Of a stretch of DNA of 64,000 bases, positions 48,701 through 56,759 are shown piece after piece; positions within the stretch are counted from its first letter, which is position 1; every line of letters begins with the position of its first letter. The notes beneath the pieces were generated by a model. That model had not been told where the DNA came from. It did no database searches and saw only the letters and a program-made list of their open reading frames with translations. Origin of the DNA: Atherinomorus stipes (Eukaryota; Chordata; Actinopteri; Atheriniformes; Atherinidae); the NCBI GenBank assembly GCA_023101725.1, contig JALJCO010009074.1:124001-188000 (forward strand), read 5' to 3'. The translations under genes were made by a program, and so were the position numbers.

Positions 48701-51700
48701 GCCCCCACCAAGCCGACCCGTTCCATGTAGATATGAATGATACGAACGGCAAATTCAGAGCTTACAGGAGCACTTCAGTTTGTTGATGGGAGTGATTACT
48801 GATTAATGGAAAAACACTTTTGAACCAAATAATCAATTTTTGTGAATAAATAACAGGAGAACTTACACAATATCCCTTTAAAGTGCAAATTTGTGTCATT
48901 TTATAGAACAAACTATTAAAGACACACAACGTAACTTTTAGACGGAGGAGGATTTTTTTAATTCCCTTAAGAATCCACGTTTCTGACTTGTTTTGATGGC
49001 ACACCAACATTCCCTATGCACATTTTCGAGCCATCACTGCCCAGCGGCGTCCTGAGGCTCAGAAACGGCACTATGTAAGTTTTGCGTCCAGGACGGGGCT
49101 GTGACATTGCAGTTGACTACTGGTTGCGCACCACATCATTTGCTAGCAAACGGACATGAACCAGATATGAACACAGCGGGTGTTTTGAACGCACGTCATG
49201 TCAGATTCGGCAAAGAAACGCAAGGAAACATTACCAGAGGAAGTGAGGAAAAGAAAGAGAGGAAGGGACAAAACATGAGTCAAGATAAGACTGTTTTTAC
49301 TGGCTGGAGTGAATCACAGTGCAGGTACGATGCAAGATGGATGCTAGTTTAGCCGTTGATAGGGGGCGCGTCACTGAGAAAACAGCTAAAAGTTCTGTTG
49401 TGTCTTTATACTAAAAACCATTTCTAAACACATTCACACCAGATGTGATGCTGCTGAAGTTTTCATACTTCTTCATTTCGACATGCGACACACTGCTGTT
49501 AAGTTTTGTGACTATATTTTGCACACTTGTCAAGAGATGCACCAATCCAAAACCCCGATGGGATATCGGCTCTGATATACTGACTAATTAGCTGGACGGA
49601 TATCGGATGAATGAGGCTGATCCAGCATCAGTCATCTATTTTTTTTAATATCATATACAGCAATACAATTACAGACACTTCAATTATATGTTTCCAACTA
49701 GGGCTGGATATTGTTCAGAATCTCACCATTCAATTCGATTTAGATTCTCTGGATTGCGATTCGATTAAATATCAATTTAAATGTTTTGATATTGATTCAG
49801 TAAGAAGTAGAAACTCTGTTGTAGATGAATATCTACTTTCATGCCTATGTGAACGTTTGTAGTGTGTCGCTTTGTATACTGTATTTGGCTAATAAAACAT
49901 CTGAAAATAAAAGATAGCTACCATTTTGGTGGTGTATGATCTAACGTGGCCTTTGTGCATGCAACATAAATAACACACAGCTCCCCCCACATCAGGAAGT
50001 GAATCGAATTCAGAGGATTTGTCGATTTGATATTGAATTATATAGAGAATTATTGCGATGCATCGATTAATCGATATTTTTACCCACCTCTATTTACAAC
50101 GCCGATTACATCATCACACAGAGCAGCTAGTGATGAGCAGACACAGAGCTGCATGGCTTTTTTTTAACAAGGCGACTGTAAATGTTTATGTCAAGCCTGA
50201 TGCCTTCGACATATCGGATCGGTATCGTATCAGATTGGACTGGAAAAAAACTGGATCGGTGCATCTCTACACTTGTCACAGTACTTGTTGGTAAAATATG
50301 AGTCTGAAACCTGCACCTGAACACTAGGGATGAAAAGGCTTAAGCTACAAAAAGGATATGGACTAAAAAATGTATCATGATAATTTCTGGGTTTTATCAT
50401 GGTATCGATAAGAAGTCAATAAAAAATATCAGTAATTATTTGTCTTATAATTCCCAGATTATAATTCTCTACATTTTGTCTTGAGAGCCCTAAAATAATA
50501 GATGGCACTAAACTACATCAATTAAGTTCAAGTACTACATCTGTATTGCAAAACTGTGGTGACACCAAACAAATAAGTCTGAAATATGAGAACAAGTTTG
50601 ACATTTATGTAAACAGTGCAAACATTAAAATTAACAATAAATAAAATAACTGTACATACAACCTGATAAAATGAATTTAGCGTTTTTATCCTAAAATGAC
50701 AAATTATTATCTTTGGGAATTTCTTTGATGATATATCGCACACGATAACATGTCGCCCATCCCTACTGAACACGTAACAAAAGTACTCTGAACCAGCTCT
50801 GCAGATGTTATTGCTGCTGTGAGACTGCACTTCAGGATCATGACACACAGATTCAAAAGATGAGAACATTACCACCTTTTGAATGATAGCTGAACAAAAC
50901 ACTGACAATGCTAAAACAAACAGTCTTTACACAAACAGTAGTTGTGTAAAGAAGTTCAGGACCTCTCCACTGGAGTCCAACGCCACCAGTCTGATGAAGG
51001 CAAGCCCACCACAGGATCTATCGCTAATGTCTCAGCACCAGACACTTCAGCACACCCTCAGCTGTCCTGTACAGTATAAGACTGGTCACAGCTCTTTTGC
51101 TGGGAAAAGGAGGACCAACCAAATATTACGTAGATGGGTGGTGATGATGTCATAGCTGACCCGTGTTACATTTTCAACTCCTGGGAGTCTAACTGAAAGC
51201 ACAGCAGCATCACTTTAGGAAAGACTTCCTCAATCTTTAAATCATCTTTTGTTGCCTCTTTGTATGAAAATGTTCCCACCTCCTACAGTTTTAATGAATT
51301 TCATTATGGAACATTTTAACTTTGTAATTATTCTCCTTTTTCCATGGCCTGAAAATGATCCACAAGTTCATTTTTGACTTTAAATATTCATCATCACTCC
51401 AGTTATTTCCCGTTATCCATGTAACTGACTAGATGTCCCTCTAAAACTGCAGCACATATGGCTGGAAAACAGCTGCTGTGCACTTCTATCTGAGGCTGTA
51501 TCAGGCATAACCCCTGATGTCACACACACATACAAAACACATGCACATATGTCTCACTGACACATAAGCGTTTGTACCCGTCCATGCATCCAGATGTGCG
51601 CACAAAACACACACACACAGCTTGACGGCACACAAACTCCGTGAAATCCCTGGCAGCTTAGCTGTTGTTCTTATGTAAAATGGATCAAGCCACCATGCAG

Positions 51701-53785
51701 GCAGCAGCCAGCTTGCCTGCAGAGACAACAGTCACACAACAACCTGTTCAAAACCCACCAATCAGCATTTGTGATGATAAAAGAATTCAGGTCCAACCTG
51801 ATGTGTGAGGGCTTTTGTGTTTTTAACTCCAGCTCCATTTAAGTGGATTTATAAATGACACAGAATGACTCTCGGTGTGCGTGCATTCATGCCTGTGCGT
51901 GTGCTCAGCAACATATTGTATAATATTTGACCGGATTACACAGAACAGCTGAGAGAAAATGCTCTCTGCCTTGGAAATTATGACGTGCTGGTTGAACTTC
52001 TTACATCATACTCAGGGAATCTGCAGTGGCATGACTTCACTGAAAGATGTGTGTTATATCTATTCCACAGGTAGAAGTGGCTGACCTATCACAAATATGT
52101 CACCGTTATAACATCAACATAGTATCTGCGGCAAAGTATTTTGTATCCCATCTGATGAACTACTGTCTCTGTATGTGCCCAAATTTTTATAGGTTTTTCT
52201 TTTATGTCATGCTTTGTTCTGTATTTTGCCACAAGGCTATTGTATTGTTATTTAATAGTGTCTAATAAGCCCATGAGGGCTGGGCACCAACCAAGGTGCT
52301 TGACACTTAAATAAACATCAATCAATCAATCAATCAATCAATCATAACAAGAAGACCAATGTGAAAAACAACTCGCAGGTCGAGCTGCTGTTCTCCAGCA
52401 CTTTGATAACAGGACGGATGAGTTTATTTAAAATATAGAAAGATGTCAGACATCCAGAGAGTAGTCTCAATCTGCAACACGTAATGATTGCAGCATCTTG
52501 TTTTACCTGCATGAGCTAAAATGTCCACGTTAAAATACATTTTCCGGATGCTTCGCTTTTAAGATGAGTTTGTGTGAAATTTCTACACCAGAACTTAAAA
52601 AACAGAACGATGAGCCAAAAACAAGTCCTCTGATCCTTCACTACCACTTCTTATAGCTCAATAAATTTGAAATGCATGACACTGATATCACATCTAAAAA
52701 CATTAGCCGAGGATAATCAAGTAGCTTTGGTACAAAATATAACAAGACATCAAGTTACATTAAGATGAGCCTGACAGATGCGCACCATATGAAACACTAA
52801 AAAGATACGCAGCAAAACCAAAGGACTGCCATGATTAACCTTTCTCTACAATTTCTGTCAAAGTAATCCAGCTGGTGTGTATCTGCATTGATTTATTGGA
52901 CAGAATGCATCCCAGTGCAACATCATTTGAGTGACAAGGTGGCAACCAGGGAACCAACAGGACCTTGGTGTGACAATCAAGGATGGATTTAAGCTGCAGT
53001 TTTTGCTCCTGCTGGCACCAGCCAGGCCCTGCCTCCACATCCCGCTGCTTCTTTCTGACTCCTCCTCGCAGCATCTCAGGAGAATCGCGGTCATGAAACG
53101 TGAAAATGAACCATAGAGAGACACAGATCCCACTTCCAGCACATGCTGCAGAGTCACAGCGGGATAACTTGACAGACTGATGTGCAGGCTGTCGCACATG
53201 CACATACGTAGTTCATTTTTCATTCCTCCCGGCTACTCTTCAAGTGCTTTTGGAAATCACCCACCCCACAGTTTGTAAAATCACTACAGAGGGGGGTGTA
53301 AATGTTACTTAGGTCTACCCTTTACTTCAAACCAGCAGTCTGTATGGCATATCTAAGTCTGTAGCTTAAGCAAAGCTTCCAGCAGACTAAAAAGAGGCTA
53401 CAAGAGAAATATCAGATAATAAAAGTGGGGAAAATTTCCCAAACTATTTTTCTCTATCCTCACACTGAGCCCCCACCCCCAGCTGAGAAATATACAGTAA
53501 GATAGAATCATCAACCTTGTTCTTTGGCGGTATTGGCACATGTGTTAATAAACTACTTGAGGATTTAAATCAAAATTGAAAAACTACCCTCGAGCATTAA
53601 AAGATTAGTCATCTCCGTCAGAATTCCTGCATGTTTTACCTCCATCACTCATAGTAATCAGGTCTGTTAGTTTCCCCCCACCGACTAGAGGTCATATGTT
53701 TGCCGGGTCTTACCTCAGCGTTCCCGAGCCGCAGACGGGCCGTTAAAAGCGCAGTCAGCAGCAGCAGCAGGACCCAGGACCTCAT
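35749..53785 (-). CDS. pdgfb: Platelet-derived growth factor subunit B, six coding exons
   Basis: Secreted dimeric growth factor that activates PDGF receptor tyrosine kinases. In vertebrates it recruits pericytes and mural cells. Join: 53714-53785, 42840-42943, 40417-40482, 39859-40055, 38242-39382, 35749-35861 on the minus strand, all GT-AG. Residues 1-23 are a signal peptide ([16 protein letters not shown] start). RYIR at 75-78 is a minimal furin-type site. The cystine-knot domain has all eight cysteines (91, 118, 124, 127, 128, 135, 172, 174). The signature [13 protein letters not shown] is PDGF-B-like, where PDGF-A has CTGCC. Residues 175-527 are an unusual cysteine-free Ser/Pro/Gln/His-rich region. 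The last exon gives a nine-residue basic cluster. Two oddities stand out. Exon 2 has one base too many, so the genomic frame is broken as given (numbering here ignores that base). The product would be 563 residues, against 241 in human. Teleost duplicate (a or b) not determined. Confidence 0.9.
35862..38241 (-). other. pdgfb: pdgfb intron 5
   Basis: 2380 bp. Contains a hAT-like left end near 36107 (TAGGGCTGGGCGATATGGAC) without a recognised right end, and the bounded MITE at 37168-37918. No alternative coding exon was recognised. Confidence 0.6.
37168..37918 (+). mobile_element. TTAA-target MITE, family B
   Basis: TTAA at 37164-37167 and 37919-37922 flank short inverted ends (AGGTGCCATGACA / TGTCATCACACCT). 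A truncated inverted copy is present at 16230-16345. It lies in intron 5 of pdgfb. No coding capacity. Confidence 0.7.
38242..39382 (-). CDS. pdgfb: pdgfb coding exon 5 (end of knot plus giant extension)
   Basis: 1141 nt, open throughout, from acceptor TTTTCCAG to donor CAG|GTACTG. The first 28 residues complete the growth-factor domain ([10 protein letters not shown] … EDHVSCRC, same length as human, cysteines 7 and 8). The remaining 352 residues have no cysteine. They comprise a serine run, proline-rich [11 protein letters not shown], a repeated VSLPRS motif, a Gln/His block ([19 protein letters not shown]), and a charged segment with the possible helix [14 protein letters not shown]. The human counterpart exon adds only about 20 residues after the knot. 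Confidence 0.88.
39859..40055 (-). CDS. pdgfb: pdgfb coding exon 4 (cystine-knot core)
   Basis: 197 nt between acceptor CCTGACAG and donor GTACAA. Encodes 66 residues including the split first Val. Motifs are [30 protein letters not shown] and [13 protein letters not shown], containing cysteines 1-6 of the PDGF fold. The exon ends at …RYLQ, the same position where human exon 4 ends (…RPVQ). Confidence 0.93.
40089..40175 (-). repeat. LINE/SINE 3' tail in pdgfb intron 3
   Basis: (GAATA)n followed by GAAAGACTTTATTGTCATTG. Read on the minus strand this is a retroposon 3' end with a TTCTA-type simple tail. It lies in the 361-bp intron 3. Its 5' limit is unclear. Confidence 0.5.
40417..40482 (-). 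CDS. pdgfb: pdgfb coding exon 3 (acidic linker and processing site)
   Basis: 66 nt between acceptor TCTTTTAG and donor GTAAG. It encodes the acidic DEEDEHD, then [14 protein letters not shown]. The position equals the …ARGRRSLGS processing region of human PDGFB, but the basic tetrad is reduced to R-Y-I-R before S-L. Phases (2 nt in, 1 nt out) fit both neighbours. Confidence 0.82.
41149..41608 (+). mobile_element. TTAA-target MITE, family A copy 2
   Basis: TTAA at 41145-41148 and 41609-41612. Ends are AGACACACAATGGAACTTTT / AAAAGTTACGTTGTGTGTCC. It lies in pdgfb intron 2 and is colinear with the copy at 10943-11395 over its whole length. Confidence 0.87.
42840..42943 (-). CDS. pdgfb: pdgfb coding exon 2 (propeptide), contains 1-bp frameshift
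   Basis: Acceptor TTCACAG and donor GTACTA bound 104 nt. The first five codons read GDPLP, like GDPIP in human. The rest reads correctly only one frame over: [20 protein letters not shown], the amphipathic propeptide segment. The switch point is the CCC of the minus strand (GGG at 42929-42931): one C too many. Exon 1 ends in phase 0 and exon 3 needs one leading base, so 103 nt, not 104, is expected. Read unshifted, a stop follows at once in exon 3. Confidence 0.82.
43066..43438. mobile_element. TTAA-target MITE, family C
   Basis: TTAA at 43062-43065 and 43439-43442. The inverted ends are AGGGGAAGTTCGTTTTTTTT / AAAAAAAACAAACTTCCCTT. The interior carries the GCATTATCTGCC...TTTCACCAAT motif seen also near 10 kb and 28.1 kb. 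373 bp, non-coding. Confidence 0.8.
44893..45181. mobile_element. hAT-like element, GTTCTCA ends
   Basis: The left end CTGTAGTTCTCACACTTTTT faces the right end CAGTTTGAGAACCACTG. The 8-mers CACTAATT (44885-44892) and CTCTAATT (45182-45189) form a near-exact duplication. Non-coding, 289 bp. Confidence 0.72.
45737..45802. repeat. (TA)n/(GT)n microsatellite
   Basis: AT alternation from 45737, then GTGTGTGTGT, then further TA repeats, in pdgfb intron 1. Confidence 0.9.
48257..48877. mobile_element. TTAA-target MITE, family D
   Basis: TTAA at 48253-48256 and 48878-48881. Inverted ends are AGGGACATTGTGTAA / TTACACAATATCCCT. 621 bp. The open frame inside (48414-48671) is not recognised as transposase. 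Confidence 0.75.
48920..49405 (-). mobile_element. TTAA-target MITE, family A copy 3 (inverted)
   Basis: The left flank is TTAA (48916-48919); the right flank is the decayed TTAT (49406-49409). Ends are AGACACACAACGTAACTTTT / AAAAGTTCTGTTGTGTCT. It is the reverse complement of copies 1 and 2, and lies only about 40 bp from the family D element. Confidence 0.83.
49532..50269. mobile_element. hAT element, exact 8-bp duplication
   Basis: The left end AAGAGATGCACCAATCC faces the right end GGATCGGTGCATCTCTA. An identical CACTTGTC lies at 49524-49531 and 50270-50277. It contains the younger hAT at 49699-50092. No transposase frame. Confidence 0.9.
49699..50092. mobile_element. hAT element nested in the 49.5-kb hAT
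   Basis: Ends are TAGGGCTGGATATTGTTC / AATATTTTTACCCACCTCTA. The 8-mers TTTCCAAC (49691-49698) and TTTACAAC (50093-50100) differ at one base. Repeated ATTCGAT/ATCGATT motifs occupy the subterminal regions. Confidence 0.82.
50325..50765. mobile_element. hAT element, TAGGGATG ends
   Basis: TAGGGATGAAAAG on the left, CGACATGTCGCCCATCCCTA region on the right. The exact 8-bp duplication CTGAACAC lies at 50317-50324 and 50766-50773. Only 47 bp separate it from the duplication of the preceding hAT. Non-coding, 441 bp. Confidence 0.88.
52050..52343 (+). repeat. LINE 3' end with (ATCA)n tail
   Basis: Ends CTTAAATAAACATCAATCAA and continues as an (ATCA)n run (52317-52343). The piece before it (GGGCTGGGCACCAACCAAGG) has no intact coding sequence. 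The same tail type closes the minus-strand LINE at 62861. Confidence 0.6.
53714..53785 (-). CDS. pdgfb: pdgfb coding exon 1 (signal peptide)
   Basis: 24 codons from ATG to GAG, followed by the donor GTAAG. They encode M-R-S-W-V, a leucine-rich core ([11 protein letters not shown]) and a likely cleavage before the final Glu (…GNA|E), like …VSA|E in human PDGFB. An in-frame ATG lies upstream at 53969-53971. Using it would place 62 polar residues before the hydrophobic core, so the downstream ATG is preferred. Confidence 0.85.
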
Positions 53786-53884
53786 GTTGCCGCCCAGCCT
53801 GAGGAGCCGCAAGCGACCGGCTGGGCATTTAGCACCTTGGAGTCCAATCCCACGGCTGCACCGAGCCTCGTCCCGGTGTCGTGT

Positions 53885-53985
53885 GCTGGCCGCTTGCGCA
53901 AAGCACGCACTGTTAAATATTCCAAATGTGTCACTGCCAATAAAGTACCGCTTGTCCAAATATTTGCTCACGGTGACTCACGCGC
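53885..53985 (-). promoter_or_regulatory. pdgfb: Candidate pdgfb core promoter
   Basis: Upstream of the start codon the minus strand shows TATTTAA (53912-53918), an ATTGG (inverted CCAAT, about 53936-53940) and a consensus AP-1 site TGACTCA (53974-53980, palindromic core). The surrounding 53.7-54.6 kb is visibly richer in CpG than the rest of the window. A start site near 53885 is an inference. Mammalian PDGFB has a much longer 5' UTR, so transcription could begin further upstream. Confidence 0.35.
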
Positions 53986-53989
53986 AGGC

Positions 53990-55960
53990 TAGACGTCTGA
54001 CTGTGTCCATACTGCTGTTTGAAATATCACTTAAGGAGATATCAAAGGTGGCTGTCAGTGGGACCCGTGCGTAAAGCACGCTGTGTGACACGAGATACGG
54101 TTCCTAAAAAAACAGTTCCTTCAATAATACAAAGCAGTCCAATACAGACTCACTTAATAAACCCATCCAAGTATGTGATGTGAGGTCTTCAGCAACATGT
54201 GCCAAAATGTTTGGTGCGTCATTTTTTCCCCCCCAAACAGAATTCCACTCAAAAATGAGATTTTAAGCTCACGCTCATAAACGTGCGTTTCATTGTGACA
54301 TTTTTTCGTCACAACCAAAACCTCGCATTTCCAAAAGGTCCGTGCGTAAAAAGTTGGTTCACTTTGGTTTGGCGCTTCGTGCGTAATTCTGTTTAAAAAC
54401 GTCAGATTATTCTCAATCCAGCGCGATTCATTCAGCTGCAAAAAGGTGCCTAATTTAAGCGCCTCTCTCGTCAATGGCGGCTCCCTGTAAATCCCACACT
54501 TGTCTCTGCGTCTTAGTTTCCCTTCCCGGTGTGCCTTCGTTCGTTTGCTGGATCACGTCGCTCTCGCCTCGCGCGCGTCTCCTCTCTGGTTGCTTATCGA
54601 GCGCTGAGCGGCTTTACCCAGCTGAAGCCGGGCCTCCCCTCTGAAGTTTTTACACGTCAAGCTAGATGGAGAAATATTGAAATTATACAGGAAACTATTA
54701 GATTTAGCTTTCAAAGTAAAAGTCCGTTTAAACCTCTCATGCACGCCTCATCGTCCCTGATAGTCTCGTTTTGGACAGAAGAATACTTTATTAAGTCATC
54801 AAGGGGAAAGAACACTAGATTATTGATCATGAACTTTCACGTTAAAAAGGGAAAATTCTCAGATCCTGTTACGATAAAGGTTAACCTTAAATCCAATTAA
54901 ATATTTGTCTAAGATTGCTATACTTGTTAAGATGCCATTTTAATTGAGAATTGTTCATAAAATGCAGGAAAAATGTGTAATCCTGATATTTTATTCAAGG
55001 ACCTTGTGGTTTATTTGATTACAGTTGCAGATGTCTGTCTAAAACAAATCAAATTTATGGATAGTCAGGGACAAACTGTCAGCGACAGCTCTTAGGGGTC
55101 TTTTTAAATTTCTGTTGTCAAACACGTAATTACTCACTTGCAATTTACGACGGGATCAAATGAGTTGGTGTTTTATTGTGATAGTTTGTGACCGGATGTG
55201 TTAACTTACATGAGGGTAGTTTGACTATTGCCCTCAAGTGTGCACCCAGAGACCCCCGGTCTTCCTGTCTTGAAGGCAGGTCTTGCTACCTCCGTATTAG
55301 GTGTAAGGGAACCTAAACGTCTGTTGGTGCTCTTAAAGGAAAGGTTTGAAGTAATTATTTAATTGATTTGCGTATGAATAAACACTCATCGATGTAAAGA
55401 AAAAACAAAACAAAACAAACAAACGTTTAGCCTTTTTTTTTTTCAACTATAGTTTTTTAGTTACTTCGTCACATACAGATTTTATCTAGAAACAAGAGTA
55501 GTTGGTGATTACTGGATGTTAGGTTATCCTGTTTTCCGTAGTCCTTAAATTGTTTATAGGCACATTGGAGAAGGGCGGGGGGGGGGGGGGGGCACTACAG
55601 TCAGCATCATACAGCGAGTTTAGGACTGTCGGTATTTTGCCATTTTACTGACACATCATTTAAAATGCCTTTGTAACTTTTAATCCTCCTTTGTTTCCTT
55701 ATTTCAGTGCACTGTAAAATGTTTAACTTAAAGATATGAGTTAAAGGGCTGCCCGAAGATTATGAGTTGAATGGAACGTTTTTTGTGTGTTTAAGATGTG
55801 TTTAAGTATTTTTGTGTATAGGCCCCCTAAACTGCTCCCAGATGCTGAAACATGGCCATGCACAGCTCAAAATCTAGGTGGCTAAAATGCAGAATTAATT
55901 TTCCCAATCTGGATTAATAGAAAAAAATGTAGACATCTCATTTTTACTATTGTGTAATTT
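53990..55960. other. Upstream flank of pdgfb
   Basis: Locally CpG-rich up to about 54.65 kb, then AT-rich. The open frames here (for example 54154-54474 minus) are unrecognised and may be 5'-UTR or chance. A run of 16 G lies at 55577-55592. Confidence 0.4.
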
Positions 55961-55965
55961 TATTT

Positions 55966-56060
55966 AATTTCAATTCAATTCAAGGTTATTTATGTATCAC
56001 AATTACAAACAACTGTTGAGCACTGCGCTTCACAGTTAAATGAACATATACATGAATGAC
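55966..56060 (-). repeat. Retroposon 3' tail fragment
   Basis: TTTCAATTCAATTCAAGGTT then ATTTATGTATCACAATTAC and GAGCACTGCGCTTCACAG. This is the typical reverse orientation of a teleost retroposon 3' end with an AATTG-type tail. Confidence 0.5.
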
Positions 56061-56163
56061 ATAAAACATCAAAGCAATATATAAAACACTTTATTGGATC
56101 CAACAGCTTGTTGTCAACTTCTATTAGTCTGAGTCAGAAGTAGCCCTTGTAGACCAGAGTTAA

Positions 56164-56750
56164 AGGGGAAATTCAGGATTTTTTACACTGGGCCTCATTT
56201 TCGAGTGAGCCAGGACTTACAGTATCACTGGAGACAGTTTCCTCTTATTTCATCTGATATTCTTGTTACCGGTAATTTGTGTTACGTTGCATCACAAATT
56301 ACACATTACATTTTAAGAAAGTAGTTCCACCAGCAGTGGAATGATACATTGCTTCCAGGTGGTAAGACAGGAGAGTGACGCGGTTTAAACCAAACAGAAG
56401 TGCGCCACTGTCTTCACACATTTTCAAAAGCTTGTTAGTTTACAGAATTAAGAACAGTAATAGGCAACATGGTTTATAAGTGTTTATTTTTACAGTAGCC
56501 GCTACTGCAGTCAAATTCCTTCGTACACTTAACGGCAGATGATATCACTCCGCTGCCAAATACTGGAAGTAAAAATGTATTGCTGAGACACTTTACTATC
56601 AAAATGTAACACAATGCAAGGTAAGTTTATTCTTGTGACTACTGGTAACAAGAATATGAGATGAAATAAGATGAAACTGTCTCCAGTGAGAAGTAGGACC
56701 CTGGCTCACTCCAAAATGAGACCTTACGTCAAAAATCCTGAAAATCCCCT
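56164..56750. mobile_element. TTAA-target MITE, family E
   Basis: TTAA at 56160-56163 and 56751-56754. Ends AGGGGAAATTCAGGATTTTT / AAAAATCCTGAAAATCCCCT. The inverted similarity continues inward (GAGTGAGCCAGG / CCTGGCTCACTC, and GGAGACAGTTTCCTCTTATT / AAGATGAAACTGTCTCC), giving arms of over 100 bp. Non-coding. Confidence 0.85.
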
Positions 56751-56759
56751 TTAAGATTC

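Larger units (their letters stand above)
42944..53713 (-). other. pdgfb: pdgfb intron 1, transposon-rich
   Basis: 10.8 kb. Holds the elements listed separately at 43066, 44893, 48257, 48920, 49532, 49699 and 50325, plus the LINE tail at 52050. A run of 19 G lies at 43679-43697, and (TA)n/(GT)n tracts occupy 45737-45802. The remainder (about 43440-44890, 45820-48250, 50780-52040, 52345-53700) shows no exon. Vertebrate PDGFB also has a long first intron. Confidence 0.6.

Noticed and set aside
35749..53785. Calling the gene pdgfa
   Set aside because: The knot signature [13 protein letters not shown] and the GDPLP propeptide start match PDGF-B. PDGF-A has CTGCC and a different propeptide.
53645..53971. 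Longer pdgfb start at the in-frame upstream ATG
   Set aside because: It would put 62 mostly polar residues in front of a clear signal peptide. The ATG at 53783-53785 places the hydrophobic core normally.
54154..54474. Minus-strand open frame upstream of pdgfb as a separate gene
   Set aside because: No domain, no splice or homology support. It could be leader sequence or chance.
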